A stretch of 64,000 nt of DNA, taken from positions 248,001-312,000 of the forward strand of contig NZ_JACNEP010000001.1 of assembly GCF_014270035.1 (NCBI RefSeq), given 5' to 3'. Under the pieces are notes generated by a model. The model was not told the DNA's origin and made no database searches. It saw only the letters and a list, made by a program, of their open reading frames with translations. This DNA is from Neptunicella marina (GTDB lineage: Bacteria > Pseudomonadota > Gammaproteobacteria > Enterobacterales > Alteromonadaceae). Every line of letters starts with the position of its first letter. Position 1 is the stretch's first letter. Of this stretch, positions 1 to 8,837 are shown one piece after another. The position numbers were made by a program, and so were the translations under genes.

Positions 1-1590
1 TGTGGCGCAGAAGATCAAAACGGTGACAGCTGTGACGTTTGTAGTGCGACCTATTCACCGGTTGAGATGAAAAACCCACGTTCTGTAGTATCGGGCGCCA
101 CTCCGGTATTAAAAGATTCTGAGCACTTCTTTTTTGACTTACCGCAGTTTGGCGACATGTTGCAGGAGTGGATGAAAAGTGGTGCTGTACAGGCCGAAAT
201 GGCCAACAAATTACAGGAATGGTTTGAAGATGGCCTGCAGCAATGGGATATCAGCCGTGATGCGCCTTATTTTGGTTTTGAAATTCCAGGTGCACCGGGT
301 AAATATTTCTACGTTTGGGTAGATGCGCCAGTGGGTTATATGGCCAGCTTTAAAAACCTGTGTACCCGCGAAAATATCGACTTTGACGCGTTCTGGAATA
401 AAGATTCCGATGCCGAGTTGTATCACTTTATCGGTAAAGACATTACCTATTTCCACAGCCTGTTCTGGCCTGCCATGTTAGAAGGTGCGGGTTTCCGTAA
501 ACCAACCGGGGTGAACGTGCATGGTTTTGTCACTGTGAATGGCGCCAAAATGTCTAAATCAAAAGGTACCTTTATTAAAGGCCGTACCTTTTTAGATCAT
601 TTAAATCCTGAGTATTTGCGTTATTACTATGCCAGCAAATTAAATGATGGCGTGACCGACATCGACTTAAACTTTGAAGATTTTGTGTTAAAAGTAAATG
701 CCGATCTCGTGGGTAAAGTGGTCAACATTGCCAGTCGCTGTGCCAGCTTTATCACCAAGCGTTTTGATGGCAAATTGTCTGACAACGTACTTGAACCTGA
801 ATTAATTGCTGAGTTCCAACAGGCAAGTGCCACGATTGCTGGATACTTTGAAAAACGACAGTACAACCGCGCCATTCGCGACATTATGGCGCTGGCCGAT
901 AAAGCCAACCAGTTTATCGATGCCAATGCCCCGTGGGTTACGATCAAAGATGAAAACAAACAGCAGTTTACCCATGATGTATGTTCATTAGGCATTAACC
1001 TGTTCCGTATTTTAGTGACTTACTTAAAACCGGTATTGCCGACCATGGCTGCGGGAGCAGAAGAATTCCTCAACGATAACTTAAACTGGGACAGTGCCTC
1101 CAGCCTGTTAACCGGCCATGCCATCAACAAGTTCAAACCATTAATGCAACGTGTGGATATGGAAAAAGTCGAACAATTAATTGAAGCCTCGAAAGAAGAT
1201 TTACAGGCAACCGCAGACAAAGCCATCGATCCGGACAGTGAACTGGCGAAAGATCCAATTGGTGAAACCATCGATTTTAATGACTTTGCCAAAGTCGATT
1301 TGCGTGTAGCACTGATTGCTAACGCAGAACATGTTGAAGGCGCAGAAAAATTACTGCGTTTAGAACTCGATTTAGGCAGCGAAACCCGCCAGGTATTTGC
1401 CGGCATCAAATCAGCTTACGCACCAGAAGATTTAATTGGCAAACATACCCTGATGGTTGCCAACCTGGCACCGCGTAAAATGCGTTTTGGTTTATCTGAA
1501 GGCATGGTGTTAGCGGCAGGCCCGGGTGGTAAAGATTTATGGATTATGGAACCACACGCTGGTGCTAAACCGGGTATGAAGGTTAAATAA
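1..1590 (+). CDS. metG: Methionyl-tRNA synthetase, 3' part (5' end outside window)
   Basis: Class I aminoacyl-tRNA synthetase that charges tRNA-Met in the cytoplasm. The frame is open from base 1, and the first residues ([14 protein letters not shown]) are part of the zinc-knuckle region, so the ATG at 67 is internal and the true start lies before the window. Visible are the KMSKS signature ([10 protein letters not shown], near base 545) that binds ATP and the tRNA 3' end, the anticodon-binding helical region after it, and a C-terminal EMAPII/Arc1p-like tRNA-binding OB domain (from [12 protein letters not shown], near base 1270) that dimerises the long bacterial form. The HIGH motif would be upstream. 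The gene ends at a strong hairpin shared with the convergent methyltransferase gene. Identification is firm. Confidence 0.97.
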   Translation, partial: CGAEDQNGDSCDVCSATYSPVEMKNPRSVVSGATPVLKDSEHFFFDLPQFGDMLQEWMKSGAVQAEMANKLQEWFEDGLQQWDISRDAPYFGFEIPGAPGKYFYVWVDAPVGYMASFKNLCTRENIDFDAFWNKDSDAELYHFIGKDITYFHSLFWPAMLEGAGFRKPTGVNVHGFVTVNGAKMSKSKGTFIKGRTFLDHLNPEYLRYYYASKLNDGVTDIDLNFEDFVLKVNADLVGKVVNIASRCASFITKRFDGKLSDNVLEPELIAEFQQASATIAGYFEKRQYNRAIRDIMALADKANQFIDANAPWVTIKDENKQQFTHDVCSLGINLFRILVTYLKPVLPTMAAGAEEFLNDNLNWDSASSLLTGHAINKFKPLMQRVDMEKVEQLIEASKEDLQATADKAIDPDSELAKDPIGETIDFNDFAKVDLRVALIANAEHVEGAEKLLRLELDLGSETRQVFAGIKSAYAPEDLIGKHTLMVANLAPRKMRFGLSEGMVLAAGPGGKDLWIMEPHAGAKPGMKVK

Positions 1591-1606
1591 TTCCAGGTTA
1601 TTTGCT

Positions 1607-1634
1607 AAGAAGCCCGCATTAAGCGGGCTTCTTT
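1607..1634. terminator. Bidirectional intrinsic terminator
   Basis: An 11-bp perfect stem (AAGAAGCCCGC / GCGGGCTTCTT, loop ATTAA) sits between the convergent metG and methyltransferase genes, with T-rich flanks. It can serve both strands. Confidence 0.8.
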
Positions 1635-1644
1635 ATAGCGGATA

Positions 1645-2391
1645 TCAACGTGATTCGCGATGCAAGGCCTGCACACTGGCGCCCACGGGCGAGAATTTGC
1701 GGCTCATCTGCCATTTGGGTTTGATCATGGTTAGAGTCGACTCTCGCTTGCGCGCCACTATCATATAAACCGAGCCCAGAAGTGGTAAATAACGTTCGCT
1801 AAAACGCTGAATTCTGCCATCTGATTCTGCCAGTTTAGGCCAGAGCATTTCCGCAAATAAAAAACGCTGGTCTGATAAAATTTCAAAACCCAGTAACTGT
1901 AACCAGTCTTTAATTCGTGCTGCGCGAAAAAAACGCGCCTGATGTAACAGCGGGTGTTTTTTCAAGGGAATTAAACGACGTAATCCAGCCAGACTAAAGG
2001 GATTAAATCCGCTGATCACCACATGACCTTCGGGGATAAGTGCATAATGTACTTCACGCAATATTTGGTGTGGATCGCGGGCGAAATCCAGTTCATGCGC
2101 CAGCACAAAGGCATCAATGCTGTTTTCCTGATAAGGCAAACTGGTGGCTTTGCTCACCAGAGTGGAACCCTCACAGGCTTTGGTGGTCTGTAAAATCTGA
2201 TGTTTAATCGGGCAACAGGTTAAATCAAGCTGGCAACTTAACTGGCCTAATTGTACAAGCTGATAGCCAAAAAACTGGCGGCATTTTTCACTCAGATGGG
2301 CGTTACTCAACTGAAGAATACGCTCTCCCATTGGCATTTGCTGCCAGTTGTCGGGATAATGCAGTTTATTATCGAGTAAAGCAGGTTTCAT
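1645..2391 (-). CDS. YafS-like SAM-dependent methyltransferase
   Basis: Probable class I SAM-dependent methyltransferase of the type found beside gloB in enterobacteria (YafS). The visible core is a Methyltransf_11-like segment: SLPYQENSIDAFVLAHELDF followed by DPHQILREVHYALIPEGHVVISGFNP, the usual motif-4 and post-motif pattern. A clear GxGxG motif I is not seen. The ATG at 2391 is preferred over an in-frame TTG at 2418 because the latter lies in the short divergent promoter region shared with gloB; neither has a strong Shine-Dalgarno site. The substrate is unknown. The divergent arrangement with gloB matches the yafS-gloB order in E. coli. Confidence 0.8.
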   Translation of the reverse strand: MKPALLDNKLHYPDNWQQMPMGERILQLSNAHLSEKCRQFFGYQLVQLGQLSCQLDLTCCPIKHQILQTTKACEGSTLVSKATSLPYQENSIDAFVLAHELDFARDPHQILREVHYALIPEGHVVISGFNPFSLAGLRRLIPLKKHPLLHQARFFRAARIKDWLQLLGFEILSDQRFLFAEMLWPKLAESDGRIQRFSERYLPLLGSVYMIVARKRESTLTMIKPKWQMSRKFSPVGASVQALHRESR

Positions 2392-2439
2392 GCAAGCAGC
2401 TAATCTACTTATATACAATTCAGAAATGAAGTTGGAATA

Positions 2440-3219
2440 ATGAACCTAAATAATTTTAATGTCACGCCTATCGAGGCATTCAGTGATAACTATATCTGGT
2501 GTATTGAGCTGGACAAGCATTGTATTGTAGTCGATCCGGGCGATTCAGCGCCGGTATTAACCCATTTAAACACACATAACCTTACGCCAGTCGCACTATT
2601 AATTACCCATCATCACGCCGATCATATTGGTGGTGTAAAAACGCTGGTCGAAAAGTACCCTGACATTCAGGTCATTGCTGGTGATAACAGCCGTATACCT
2701 TGTGTCACTCAGCTTGTTAAACAAGGTCAGTCTGTTGATATTGAGCAACTCAATTTGAGATTTGAGGTGCTGTCGGTACCCGGTCATACACGTGACCATT
2801 TCGCATTTTACAGTGACCTCGGTTTATTTTGTGGTGATACTTTATTCTCCGCTGGTTGTGGACGTTTATTTGAAGGTACGCCCGACCAAATGCTTGATTC
2901 ACTTAAAAAACTAAGCGAACTACCAGCCAGTACGCCAGTATATTGTACCCACGAATATACCTTATCAAATATCAGATTTGCGCTGGCAGCAGAACCGAAT
3001 AATCAGCAATTACAGGCCTATCAGCAACATTGTCAAAACTTACGTGCTGCACAAAAACCAACTCTTCCCAGTTCAATTGGACAGGAACTGGCAATAAACC
3101 CCTTTTTGCGCTGTACTGAACAGGAAATAATTAACAACGTAAAACAGCATTCACAACAGCCACTTAGCTCTGAAAATGACGTATTTGCTGCATTGAGAAG
3201 CTGGAAAGATAATTTTTAA
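2440..3219 (+). CDS. gloB: Hydroxyacylglutathione hydrolase (glyoxalase II)
   Basis: Cytoplasmic metallo-beta-lactamase-fold thioesterase that hydrolyses S-D-lactoylglutathione to D-lactate and glutathione, the second step of methylglyoxal detoxification. The metal-binding THHHADH motif is at residues 56-62. Further ligands are seen in the VPGHTRDH and CGDTLFSAGCGR segments and in the CTHEYTLSN segment of the C-terminal HAGH domain. At 259 residues it matches the family length. It is divergent from the YafS-like methyltransferase. Confidence 0.96.
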   Translation: MNLNNFNVTPIEAFSDNYIWCIELDKHCIVVDPGDSAPVLTHLNTHNLTPVALLITHHHADHIGGVKTLVEKYPDIQVIAGDNSRIPCVTQLVKQGQSVDIEQLNLRFEVLSVPGHTRDHFAFYSDLGLFCGDTLFSAGCGRLFEGTPDQMLDSLKKLSELPASTPVYCTHEYTLSNIRFALAAEPNNQQLQAYQQHCQNLRAAQKPTLPSSIGQELAINPFLRCTEQEIINNVKQHSQQPLSSENDVFAALRSWKDNF

Positions 3220-3363
3220 CCCGTACAATGATGACGCATTGACTCAACTCATGTTTTAATGGTGCGATACACATAAATGCAGGCAATACCGAAACATCCT
3301 GCGCTTTGGTCAGAAACCGAATAAAAACAGCAGTTCGATAACAAAGGAATTCTTGCAATTATT

Positions 3364-5037
3364 ATGAAGCGATTACTTAGCCTCCCTCTTCTACTTGTGC
3401 TAAATGGCTGTGCCACCACGTCCATCTGGAACGACATTACCGAGCAACAACAAACCGAAGAGCACCTGATTGCCAACAAAATCGTGCAAAAGTGTGAACA
3501 AGGCGACACCAGCGATATTGATTCGCAGGACTGTGAACAAGCTCACAGCGGTGTTATCCCGGTAAATCATCCCAGCGAAGAAGTCGATATTGAGTTACAA
3601 GCCAATCAGGCTGTAATTGAAGAAGCCATCGAAGAACCGGTAGAAATTACAGATGTCTGGGAGCGTGTACGTGATCAGCTGCATTTCGCTATCCCTGACA
3701 ATCGTCGTGTTGCCAATCAGCGTAACTGGTACCTGGAACACCCCACATACATGCAACGTGTAACCAAACGTGCTACACCATTTTTGTACATGATTGTGGA
3801 TGAAATTGAAAAACGTGACATGCCGCTGGAACTGGCTTTATTACCTATTGTGGAAAGTGCGTTTGATCCCTTTGCATACTCACACGGACGCGCCGCAGGC
3901 ATGTGGCAGTTTATTCCCGCCACCGGCAAGCGTTTTGGTTTAAAACAAGGCTGGTGGTATGACGGTCGCCGTGATGTTGTTGCAGCCACACAGGGCGCGC
4001 TCGATTATTTAACCTATTTGTACAAGATGTTTGACGGTAACTGGTTACACGCGCTTGCAGCCTATAATAGTGGCGAAGGACGTGTATTAAGAGCAGTTAA
4101 GCATAATCGTAAAAAAGGTAAATCTACCGATTTCTGGCATCTGGATTTACCACGCGAAACCCGCGCTTACGTGCCCAAATTACTGGCGCTGGCAGATATT
4201 CTGAAAAATACCGACAAACGTGAAGATTACTGGTATCCCATTGCCAATCAACCCGTTACCGAAGTGGTGGATATTGGTTCACAAATCGATTTGGCTCTGG
4301 CTGCTGAGTTAGCAGAAATGCCGGTTAAAGAACTACATGCACTAAACCCGGGGTATAACCGCTGGGCAACCGATCCGGATGGCCCCCATCGTTTATTGCT
4401 GCCGGTAGAAAAAGTCGGTGCTTTTAGTCAAAAACTGGCAGAAACAGCCGATGATAAACGCCTGAACTGGGTACGTCATAAAGTCAGAAGTGGCGACAGC
4501 CTGTTAAAACTGGCACATAAATACCACACCACCGTGGATATCATTCGTGATATCAACAAAATCAAAGGTAATGTGATTGTTGCCGGTGATCACCTGTTAG
4601 TCCCGGTGGCGTTAAAATCACTTGATTCCTATGCCCTGTCACAGGATCAACGCATCGAAAAATTACAGTCTCGCCCGCACGGTGCCAATAAGCTTACCCA
4701 TTATGTTGTCAGTGGTGATACCTTCTGGGATCTGAGTCGCAAATACAAAGTGAGTATGCGCAATCTGGCCAAATGGAATGGCATGGCACCCACTGATCCT
4801 TTAATGCCAGGCAAAGAACTGGTGATTTGGGTCAATAAGGTGAGCGCCAACCAAACTGACAATTCGATTATGCGCACCCTCACCTACACAGTACGAAATG
4901 GTGACTCACTGGCACGTATAGCCAAACGTTTTAAAGTACTGGTGAGCGATATCACCAAATGGAACCAGTTAAACGTGAAGAAATACCTGCAACCGGGGCA
5001 AAAACTGAAAATCTTTGTGGATGTGACCCGAACCTAA
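3364..5037 (+). CDS. mltD: Membrane-bound lytic murein transglycosylase D
   Basis: Outer-membrane lipoprotein that cleaves the glycan strands of peptidoglycan with formation of 1,6-anhydro-muramic ends. A lipoprotein signal ends in LNGC, with the lipidated cysteine at residue 16. It is followed by an SLT catalytic domain (LPIVESAFDP with the catalytic Glu near residue 163; GMWQFIPATG; AYNSGEGRV) and three LysM peptidoglycan-binding repeats (about 368-416, 445-490 and 506-553). Length (557) and domain order are typical; E. coli MltD has two LysM repeats. The stop codon is followed at once by a heptamer repeat array and then a terminator. Confidence 0.96.
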   Translation: MKRLLSLPLLLVLNGCATTSIWNDITEQQQTEEHLIANKIVQKCEQGDTSDIDSQDCEQAHSGVIPVNHPSEEVDIELQANQAVIEEAIEEPVEITDVWERVRDQLHFAIPDNRRVANQRNWYLEHPTYMQRVTKRATPFLYMIVDEIEKRDMPLELALLPIVESAFDPFAYSHGRAAGMWQFIPATGKRFGLKQGWWYDGRRDVVAATQGALDYLTYLYKMFDGNWLHALAAYNSGEGRVLRAVKHNRKKGKSTDFWHLDLPRETRAYVPKLLALADILKNTDKREDYWYPIANQPVTEVVDIGSQIDLALAAELAEMPVKELHALNPGYNRWATDPDGPHRLLLPVEKVGAFSQKLAETADDKRLNWVRHKVRSGDSLLKLAHKYHTTVDIIRDINKIKGNVIVAGDHLLVPVALKSLDSYALSQDQRIEKLQSRPHGANKLTHYVVSGDTFWDLSRKYKVSMRNLAKWNGMAPTDPLMPGKELVIWVNKVSANQTDNSIMRTLTYTVRNGDSLARIAKRFKVLVSDITKWNQLNVKKYLQPGQKLKIFVDVTRT

Positions 5038-5086
5038 GTTGCGAGTTGCGAGTTGCGAGTTGCGAGTTGCGAGTTGCGAGTTGCGA
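5038..5086. repeat. Perfect heptanucleotide tandem array, (GTTGCGA)x7
   Basis: Seven uninterrupted identical copies of GTTGCGA (49 bp) begin at the first base after the mltD stop codon and end about 18 bp before the terminator stem. The array is non-coding, in the 3' untranslated part of the mltD transcript. Perfect identity of all seven units implies recent slippage or expansion. Confidence 0.97.
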
Positions 5087-5104
5087 ACAGAATGATAAAT
5101 GATG

Positions 5105-5130
5105 AATGCCGCTAAAAAGCGGCATTTTTA
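5105..5130 (+). terminator. Intrinsic terminator of mltD
   Basis: An 8-bp stem AATGCCGC / GCGGCATT with a TAAAAA loop is followed by TTTA. It closes the mltD transcription unit after the heptamer array. Confidence 0.8.
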
Positions 5131-5167
5131 TTAAATGATTATTTCCTTGGGCTTTTTGAATTAATTT

Positions 5168-5512
5168 CTATTTACCGTTTTGCGCGATACAACCCCAGCC
5201 ATCGATCTCAACGTTATATAACTCTGCAATACAAGTCATAAATCCTGACACACACAGTAAAATATTCTGAGTTACTGGCATGTCTATTAAAAGTTGAACT
5301 ATGTATTGTTCTTCTTCAATTAATACACTTGATTTTCCATACTGAAAGTCATCTAGGAAACCTGCAACGGTCTCAGCTTTATCTTTGCTTCCGCATTTAA
5401 ACGTAAAATCAACTTCTCTAAACTTTTTAAAGTCATCGCCATCAGAATTTAATCTTCGAAGAACATCTGTATCTGCTTCTGTTGCTTCCATTAACTTTGA
5501 TATTACAGACAT
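5168..5512 (-). CDS. RraB-family-like small protein
   Basis: A 114-residue cytoplasmic protein resembling the ribonuclease E inhibitor RraB family (PF06877). The family pattern seen is an N-terminal 'DVLRRLNSDGDDF' helix, a 'VDFTFKC' strand, and a C-terminal 'VEIDGWGC' segment equivalent to the YDGWG end of RraB. E. coli RraB (138 aa) binds RNase E and modulates mRNA decay. Short paralogues like this one are widespread and mostly uncharacterised, so the function here is inferred only from fold family. The gene is more AT-rich than its neighbours and sits with another small gene between mltD and the ABC exporter, which suggests an accessory insertion. Confidence 0.65.
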   Translation of the reverse strand: MSVISKLMEATEADTDVLRRLNSDGDDFKKFREVDFTFKCGSKDKAETVAGFLDDFQYGKSSVLIEEEQYIVQLLIDMPVTQNILLCVSGFMTCIAELYNVEIDGWGCIAQNGK

Positions 5513-5617
5513 TTTTTTAAATCACCTCTTTACTTACGAGCAACCTCACATGTAGTTATCCACAAATAAAATCCAGCACGCAAAAACCATACTTTTAAGT
5601 ACCGTGTTTTACACGTT

Positions 5618-5845
5618 TCATCCAAACAAATAGGTCAAAGTGAAGCCAATAATTGCACCAATAAGACCACCAATAAGATAGTCTGGAAGTTTAGATTTAA
5701 ATGAGTTTGCATGTTTTAACTCAGCTCTTAATACTCCAATTTCTTCGTGTGCGTTGACCAACATAGCTGGTAGCTCCAGTAATTGTTCTTCTTTATGCTG
5801 ACGTTCCTTTTCATACGTTTCTAACAATCTTTTTGATCCAGCCAT
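5618..5845 (-). CDS. Small coiled-coil protein with a C-terminal membrane anchor
   Basis: 75 residues that I do not recognise. Residues about 8-45 are charged and helical with heptad-like leucines (KERQHKEEQLLELPAML, VLRAELKHA). Residues about 55-74 form one hydrophobic, glycine-rich segment (LIGGLIGAIIGFTLTYLF), consistent with a tail-anchored inner-membrane protein. The start is supported by an AAGGAA sequence about 11 bases upstream. It lies about 105 bp upstream of the RraB-like gene on the same strand, so the two may share a transcript. Function unknown. Confidence 0.55.
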   Translation of the reverse strand: MAGSKRLLETYEKERQHKEEQLLELPAMLVNAHEEIGVLRAELKHANSFKSKLPDYLIGGLIGAIIGFTLTYLFG

Positions 5846-5990
5846 GCTTGATGTAATTCCTTTTTCAACTTAACAAAATGAAAGCACAGACCAAGTAGTT
5901 ACTTTTCTACAATAAGTCTGCGTTTTCTTTTATAAGTGCGCATCGTTCAGATACAAGCTCACCGCTCGAAACTCGATGCTGTGTTCTCTC

Positions 5991-7187
5991 CTACCTAAAC
6001 AACACCTTTTCCTGATTAAACCAGTACACACAAAAGGCGATTAAGCCACCGGCGATAAGCACGGTTGAACCAAAAATACTGAACAATGCAAAGTAGTCCA
6101 TGGTGCCTTTAATCAGCTCTTTCATGGCTAACGCCACATTGGTAATGGGTACCCAGGCCCAGCCACCGTCCAGAGAAACCCCAGGCAACATAGCCACCAT
6201 AATCGGCAGGATAATAAAAATAACCAGCGCGCCCATATAACTTTGTGCTTCTTTAAAGCTACGGGCATATATAGACAAACACAACAGCACAGAGGCAAAA
6301 ATCGCGGTTACGGGCAACAACATCAGAAACATTAAAATAAAATCCAGGGCGCTAATTGCTGACATAAATTCTGCAACAAACTTAATCGCCATGCCCTGAC
6401 TCAATATCACGCCCCAGGTCGCCATACTCAAGATGGTAATCAATGCTGAAACCCCACCTGCAAAGGCAATGGTTAAAAATTTGCCTAACACCAGTTTATA
6501 ACGTGCGATGGGCGAGATTAATAAGGTTTCCAGGGTACCGCGCTCTTTTTCACCGGCACCAATATCAGATGACGGGTACATCGCCCCCTGAAAGCACAAT
6601 AAAAAGACCAGGTAAGGCACCATACCGCCAATCTTTTCGCCCCAGTTCTCGCGTTTGTCTGCCACATCCTGTTTTTCCAGCACAATAGGTTCAAGCAGGG
6701 CTTTTTGTTGTACGTCAGTCACTCCCAGCTGTTGAAAAGCCTGGAGCTGACGGTTTTTAGCAATATCTTCAACCAGTTCATTTACCCGGTTATAAACCAT
6801 ATTAAGTGATGCATCATTCAGGTACAGCGACAATTTTTGCTGGCCAGCATCAAATAAATTTTGTTCAAAGGACTCGGGGATCACCAGCACAAAATCTACT
6901 TTTTGCGCTTTAATCAATGCCGCGTAATCGTCACTGCCGTTGATATCAACCAGGCTGAATTTGTCTTCGGCTGCGAGCAGCGCATCGTATAAACCCGGCG
7001 CATAGGCTTCACCTGTGATAGCAAATTTTAATACTTTGTTTTGTGCTTCTTTAATGGCATTGCCGGAAATAAACGCCATCGAACCAATAATTAATGGAAA
7101 CAGCAGTACAGGTAACGCGATCATAAAAAATAATGTTTTTTTATCGCGAATTAACTCTTTGATTTCTTTATTAAACACTTGCCACAT
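5991..7187 (-). CDS. ABC-2 type permease, NatB-like
   Basis: Inner-membrane subunit of an ABC exporter of the NatAB (sodium extrusion) type. There is one N-terminal membrane segment after the KEIKELIRDKKTLFFM motif, a large extracytoplasmic domain (about residues 45-210), and about five membrane segments in the C-terminal half with the family signature 'GAGEKERGTLETLLISP'. The ATG at 7187 is chosen over a longer frame because it has an AAGGAGAG site directly upstream. Its first 17 bases overlap the end of the ATPase gene, implying translational coupling. Substrate specificity (Na+ or another cation or drug) cannot be read from the sequence. Confidence 0.88.
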   Translation of the reverse strand: MWQVFNKEIKELIRDKKTLFFMIALPVLLFPLIIGSMAFISGNAIKEAQNKVLKFAITGEAYAPGLYDALLAAEDKFSLVDINGSDDYAALIKAQKVDFVLVIPESFEQNLFDAGQQKLSLYLNDASLNMVYNRVNELVEDIAKNRQLQAFQQLGVTDVQQKALLEPIVLEKQDVADKRENWGEKIGGMVPYLVFLLCFQGAMYPSSDIGAGEKERGTLETLLISPIARYKLVLGKFLTIAFAGGVSALITILSMATWGVILSQGMAIKFVAEFMSAISALDFILMFLMLLPVTAIFASVLLCLSIYARSFKEAQSYMGALVIFIILPIMVAMLPGVSLDGGWAWVPITNVALAMKELIKGTMDYFALFSIFGSTVLIAGGLIAFCVYWFNQEKVLFR

Positions 7188-7968
7188 ATGACTCTCCTTG
7201 TGCCAACGCCTGCATAAATGAATGATGTAGGTTACCGTCTGATAGCTGTTTAAATTCATCCAGACTGCCGTCAAAACAACTGGTGCCCTGATTAATCACT
7301 GTCACGCGATCACATAATTCACTGACTTCATCCAGGTGGTGGGTCGAGAAAATAACCGGGGTGCCATCCGCTTTTAAACGTTGAATAAACTCAAGCACAG
7401 TCTGGGTGGCCATGATATCCAGACCGGTAGTAGGTTCATCCAGGATAACCAGCGCGGGCTTGTGCATTACCGCACGTGCAATTGCAGTTTTTTGTTTCAT
7501 GCCGCTGGAGAAGGTTTCACTGCGCCTGTCTAAAAAACTGTGCATATCGAGCAAGTCTGCTAACTCGTCAATGCGTTGTTCAATTTGTGATTTAGACATG
7601 CCGTGCAGCTGACCGAAGTAAGCAATGTTTTCACGTCCGCTTAAACGGCCATATAAACCTGTAGTACCCGATAGAAAGCCGATTTTTTTGCGCGCAACAA
7701 TCGGATTTTGCAACACATCTTCACCGTCGATAAATATCGAACCAGAATCCGCTTTTAACGCCGTAGATAAAATACGTAACGTGGTGGTTTTACCCGCCCC
7801 ATTGGGGCCCAGTAATCCCAGTACCTGACCATTATCACAGCTGAAACTGACATCCTGTACAGAGTGAAAAAAACGTCCCTTTAAGCGAGGGTCCCTGCGC
7901 TCCTGCTCACTGAGTTTTTTAGGGTTATCCACTGCAAACCGTTTAGCGAGCTTTTTGATCTCTATCAT
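7171..7968 (-). CDS. ABC transporter ATP-binding protein, NatA-like
   Basis: ATPase subunit of the exporter with the overlapping NatB-like permease. Walker A GPNGAGKTT is near residues 54-62, the ABC signature (SSGMK) at 153-157, Walker B LVILDEPTTGLD near 172-183, and the H-loop STHH near 210. These are all intact. The ATG at 7968, with AAGGA eight bases upstream, is preferred to a TTG one codon earlier. It is the first gene of a two-gene minus-strand operon divergent from the Yip1-family gene. Bacillus NatAB extrudes Na+; by homology this pair may do so, but that is inference. Confidence 0.9.
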   Translation of the reverse strand: MIEIKKLAKRFAVDNPKKLSEQERRDPRLKGRFFHSVQDVSFSCDNGQVLGLLGPNGAGKTTTLRILSTALKADSGSIFIDGEDVLQNPIVARKKIGFLSGTTGLYGRLSGRENIAYFGQLHGMSKSQIEQRIDELADLLDMHSFLDRRSETFSSGMKQKTAIARAVMHKPALVILDEPTTGLDIMATQTVLEFIQRLKADGTPVIFSTHHLDEVSELCDRVTVINQGTSCFDGSLDEFKQLSDGNLHHSFMQALAQGESYVASV

Positions 7969-8102
7969 CAAGTAAATCCTTGTTTTTAATCCTATATTTG
8001 CTCTGGAAATTAACCACGATATTACATAGTATTCGCAATGTTAATGCAATTACACGGACAAGATACTTTTGTTGCGAAATGTATCACCAACGGGAATCCC
8101 TA

Positions 8103-8807
8103 ATGGAAACTATCACTAATCCCTTTCAGGCTTGTAGCGAGGTGTTTGTAAAACCCAATCGCGTTTTTGCCACCTTACAGGAAAAACACAACTGGTCATG
8201 GATCCCGTTTTTTCTGATCTTATTTATGGCAATACTGCCAACCTATTTGTATTTCGGCTTTGTCGATTTTGACTGGTATAAGGAATTTCTGGTTCAGATA
8301 CAGATGGCAGATAAAAGCCCCGCCGAACAACAATCGTTTCGCGATAATTTCAGCATTGAACAGGTGAAAATTTTCTCAATTATCGGTGTTACTGTCGGTT
8401 TAATTGTGATCAACGCCATCGTTGCTATTTACCTCAATGCCATGGCCAAAATGGACGATAACAATGTAAATGGCTTCACCGACTGGTATGGCTTTACCTG
8501 GTGGACCAATATGCCAATTGTTATCAGTGGGCTTATTAGTTTATTAATGCTGGCGCTGGCAAGTGATCATCAAATTCCTCCCACGGCCCTCTCCCCGACT
8601 ACGCTGTCTTATGCGCTGTCTTTGCCTATGAATTCAGACTGGTACGGATTAACCAGCAATATTCGTCTGGAATCGTTCTGGTCAATTTATTTAACTGCAG
8701 TGGGTGTAAGCCGCTGGACACAGCTTTCCAATGGCAAATGCTGGATGATTGCTATTATCCCTACAGCACTCATCTGGGGAATTTGGCTGATAGTGAAGCT
8801 GGTTTAA
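8103..8807 (+). CDS. Yip1-family membrane protein
   Basis: Integral inner-membrane protein of 234 residues resembling the YIP1 family (PF04893), which has no settled function in bacteria. The start METITNPFQACSEVFVKPNRVFATL shows the conserved 'NPFxAc..vf..P...f..l' opening of this family, and four to five hydrophobic segments follow (beginning near residues 32, 95, 135, 190 and 215). An upstream in-frame TTG would add 41 residues without a signal sequence and is not supported. The gene is divergent from natA and 30 bp upstream of the periplasmic binding-protein gene, probably co-transcribed with it. Confidence 0.8.
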   Translation: METITNPFQACSEVFVKPNRVFATLQEKHNWSWIPFFLILFMAILPTYLYFGFVDFDWYKEFLVQIQMADKSPAEQQSFRDNFSIEQVKIFSIIGVTVGLIVINAIVAIYLNAMAKMDDNNVNGFTDWYGFTWWTNMPIVISGLISLLMLALASDHQIPPTALSPTTLSYALSLPMNSDWYGLTSNIRLESFWSIYLTAVGVSRWTQLSNGKCWMIAIIPTALIWGIWLIVKLV

Positions 8808-8837
8808 GGCCTGATAAAACAATGTTATTGTGCACGG

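Noticed and set aside
5038-5086. Heptamers considered as a replication-origin iteron or CRISPR
   Set aside because: Units are only 7 bp with no spacing and no replication gene nearby.
7187-7274. N-terminal extension of the NatB-like permease
   Set aside because: The extra 29 codons lie inside natA, show no family similarity, and a strong ribosome-binding site precedes the shorter start.
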